Positions 33,551 to 33,650 of a DNA stretch of 33,650 nt are shown here, one piece after another. Position numbers and translations under genes: made by a program. Source of the stretch: Glutinoglossum americanum (lineage: Eukaryota > Ascomycota > Geoglossomycetes > Geoglossales > Geoglossaceae); assembly GCA_020080175.1 (NCBI GenBank), contig JAGHQL010000231.1, forward strand, positions 1-33,650, given 5' to 3'. The notes below the pieces were generated by a model. That model saw nothing but the letters and a program-made list of their open reading frames with translations. It was not told the origin of the DNA and did no database searches. Within the stretch, counting starts at the first letter, position 1. Each line of letters begins with the position of its first letter.

Positions 33551-33650
33551 GGGGGGGGGGGGGGGGGGGGGGGGGTCCGGGGGTTTTTTTTTTTTTTTTT
33601 TTTTTTTTTTTCTTTGGGGGCCGGGGGCCGGTCCGGGGGCCGGGGTTGGG
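33551..33650 (+). repeat. Homopolymer end: G25, T28 and G/C runs
   Basis: Twenty-five G (33551-33575) are followed by TCC, G runs, 28 T (33584-33611) and alternating GGGGG/CC. No fungal TTAGGG telomere unit is present. The composition is unlike the rest of the window and fits a low-quality contig end. Confidence 0.75.

Larger units (their letters stand above)
31916..33650. other. Gene-poor window end with low-complexity DNA
   Basis: After the Rad51 paralogue stop there is a T run (31937-31949, possible 3'-end region). No gene could be supported to the end. 32600-33500 alternates purine/pyrimidine tracts, A-rich repeats and microsatellites, and may be the promoter or leader of a gene outside the window. 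Confidence 0.5.

Overview
The window is nuclear DNA of a filamentous ascomycete (Pezizomycotina). The signs are short GT-AG introns (mostly 54-156 bp) with CTAAC-type branch sites, a zinc-finger regulator with the fungal-specific transcription factor domain, a STRIPAK-type Mob3/phocein, and fungal forms of Lon, Bro1 and Mdj1. I cannot fix the class; Eurotiomycetes or Lecanoromycetes would fit. Several coding exons are missed by reading single open frames, so the gene models below were rebuilt by hand from splice sites, reading phase and family motifs.

Layout. 1-1.2 kb is repeat DNA made of short GC-rich inverted-repeat units. 1.48-1.83 kb (-) holds a decayed coding remnant of unknown family. 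3.56-7.01 kb (+) is a C2H2/fungal_trans transcription factor. 8.47-10.80 kb (-) is a protein kinase with altered catalytic motifs. A minus-strand run follows: mitochondrial Lon/Pim1 (12.40-15.85), Bro1 (16.44-19.85), mitochondrial DnaJ Mdj1 (21.43-23.21), a SAP30-type Sin3-binding protein (23.70-24.46) and Mob3/phocein (24.73-26.15). Mob3 is divergent from a Zng1/CBWD-type GTPase (+, 26.33-27.93), which converges on a membrane-anchored MOSC protein (-, 28.65-30.16). That gene is in turn divergent from a Rad51 paralogue (+, 30.38-31.92). The last 1.7 kb has no gene I can support and ends in homopolymers that look like a contig end.

Functional links. Lon/Pim1 and Mdj1 work together in mitochondrial protein quality control and lie on the same strand with only Bro1 between them. 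The other genes are ordinary housekeeping or regulatory loci. The most unusual structure is at Zng1. Its 12-bp micro-exon is followed by exon 4, and an inverted copy of the exon-4 3' splice site and exon start lies 25 nt after the stop codon. It could fold back on the splice site in the same transcript. That functional reading is a hypothesis; the repeat itself is visible in the sequence.
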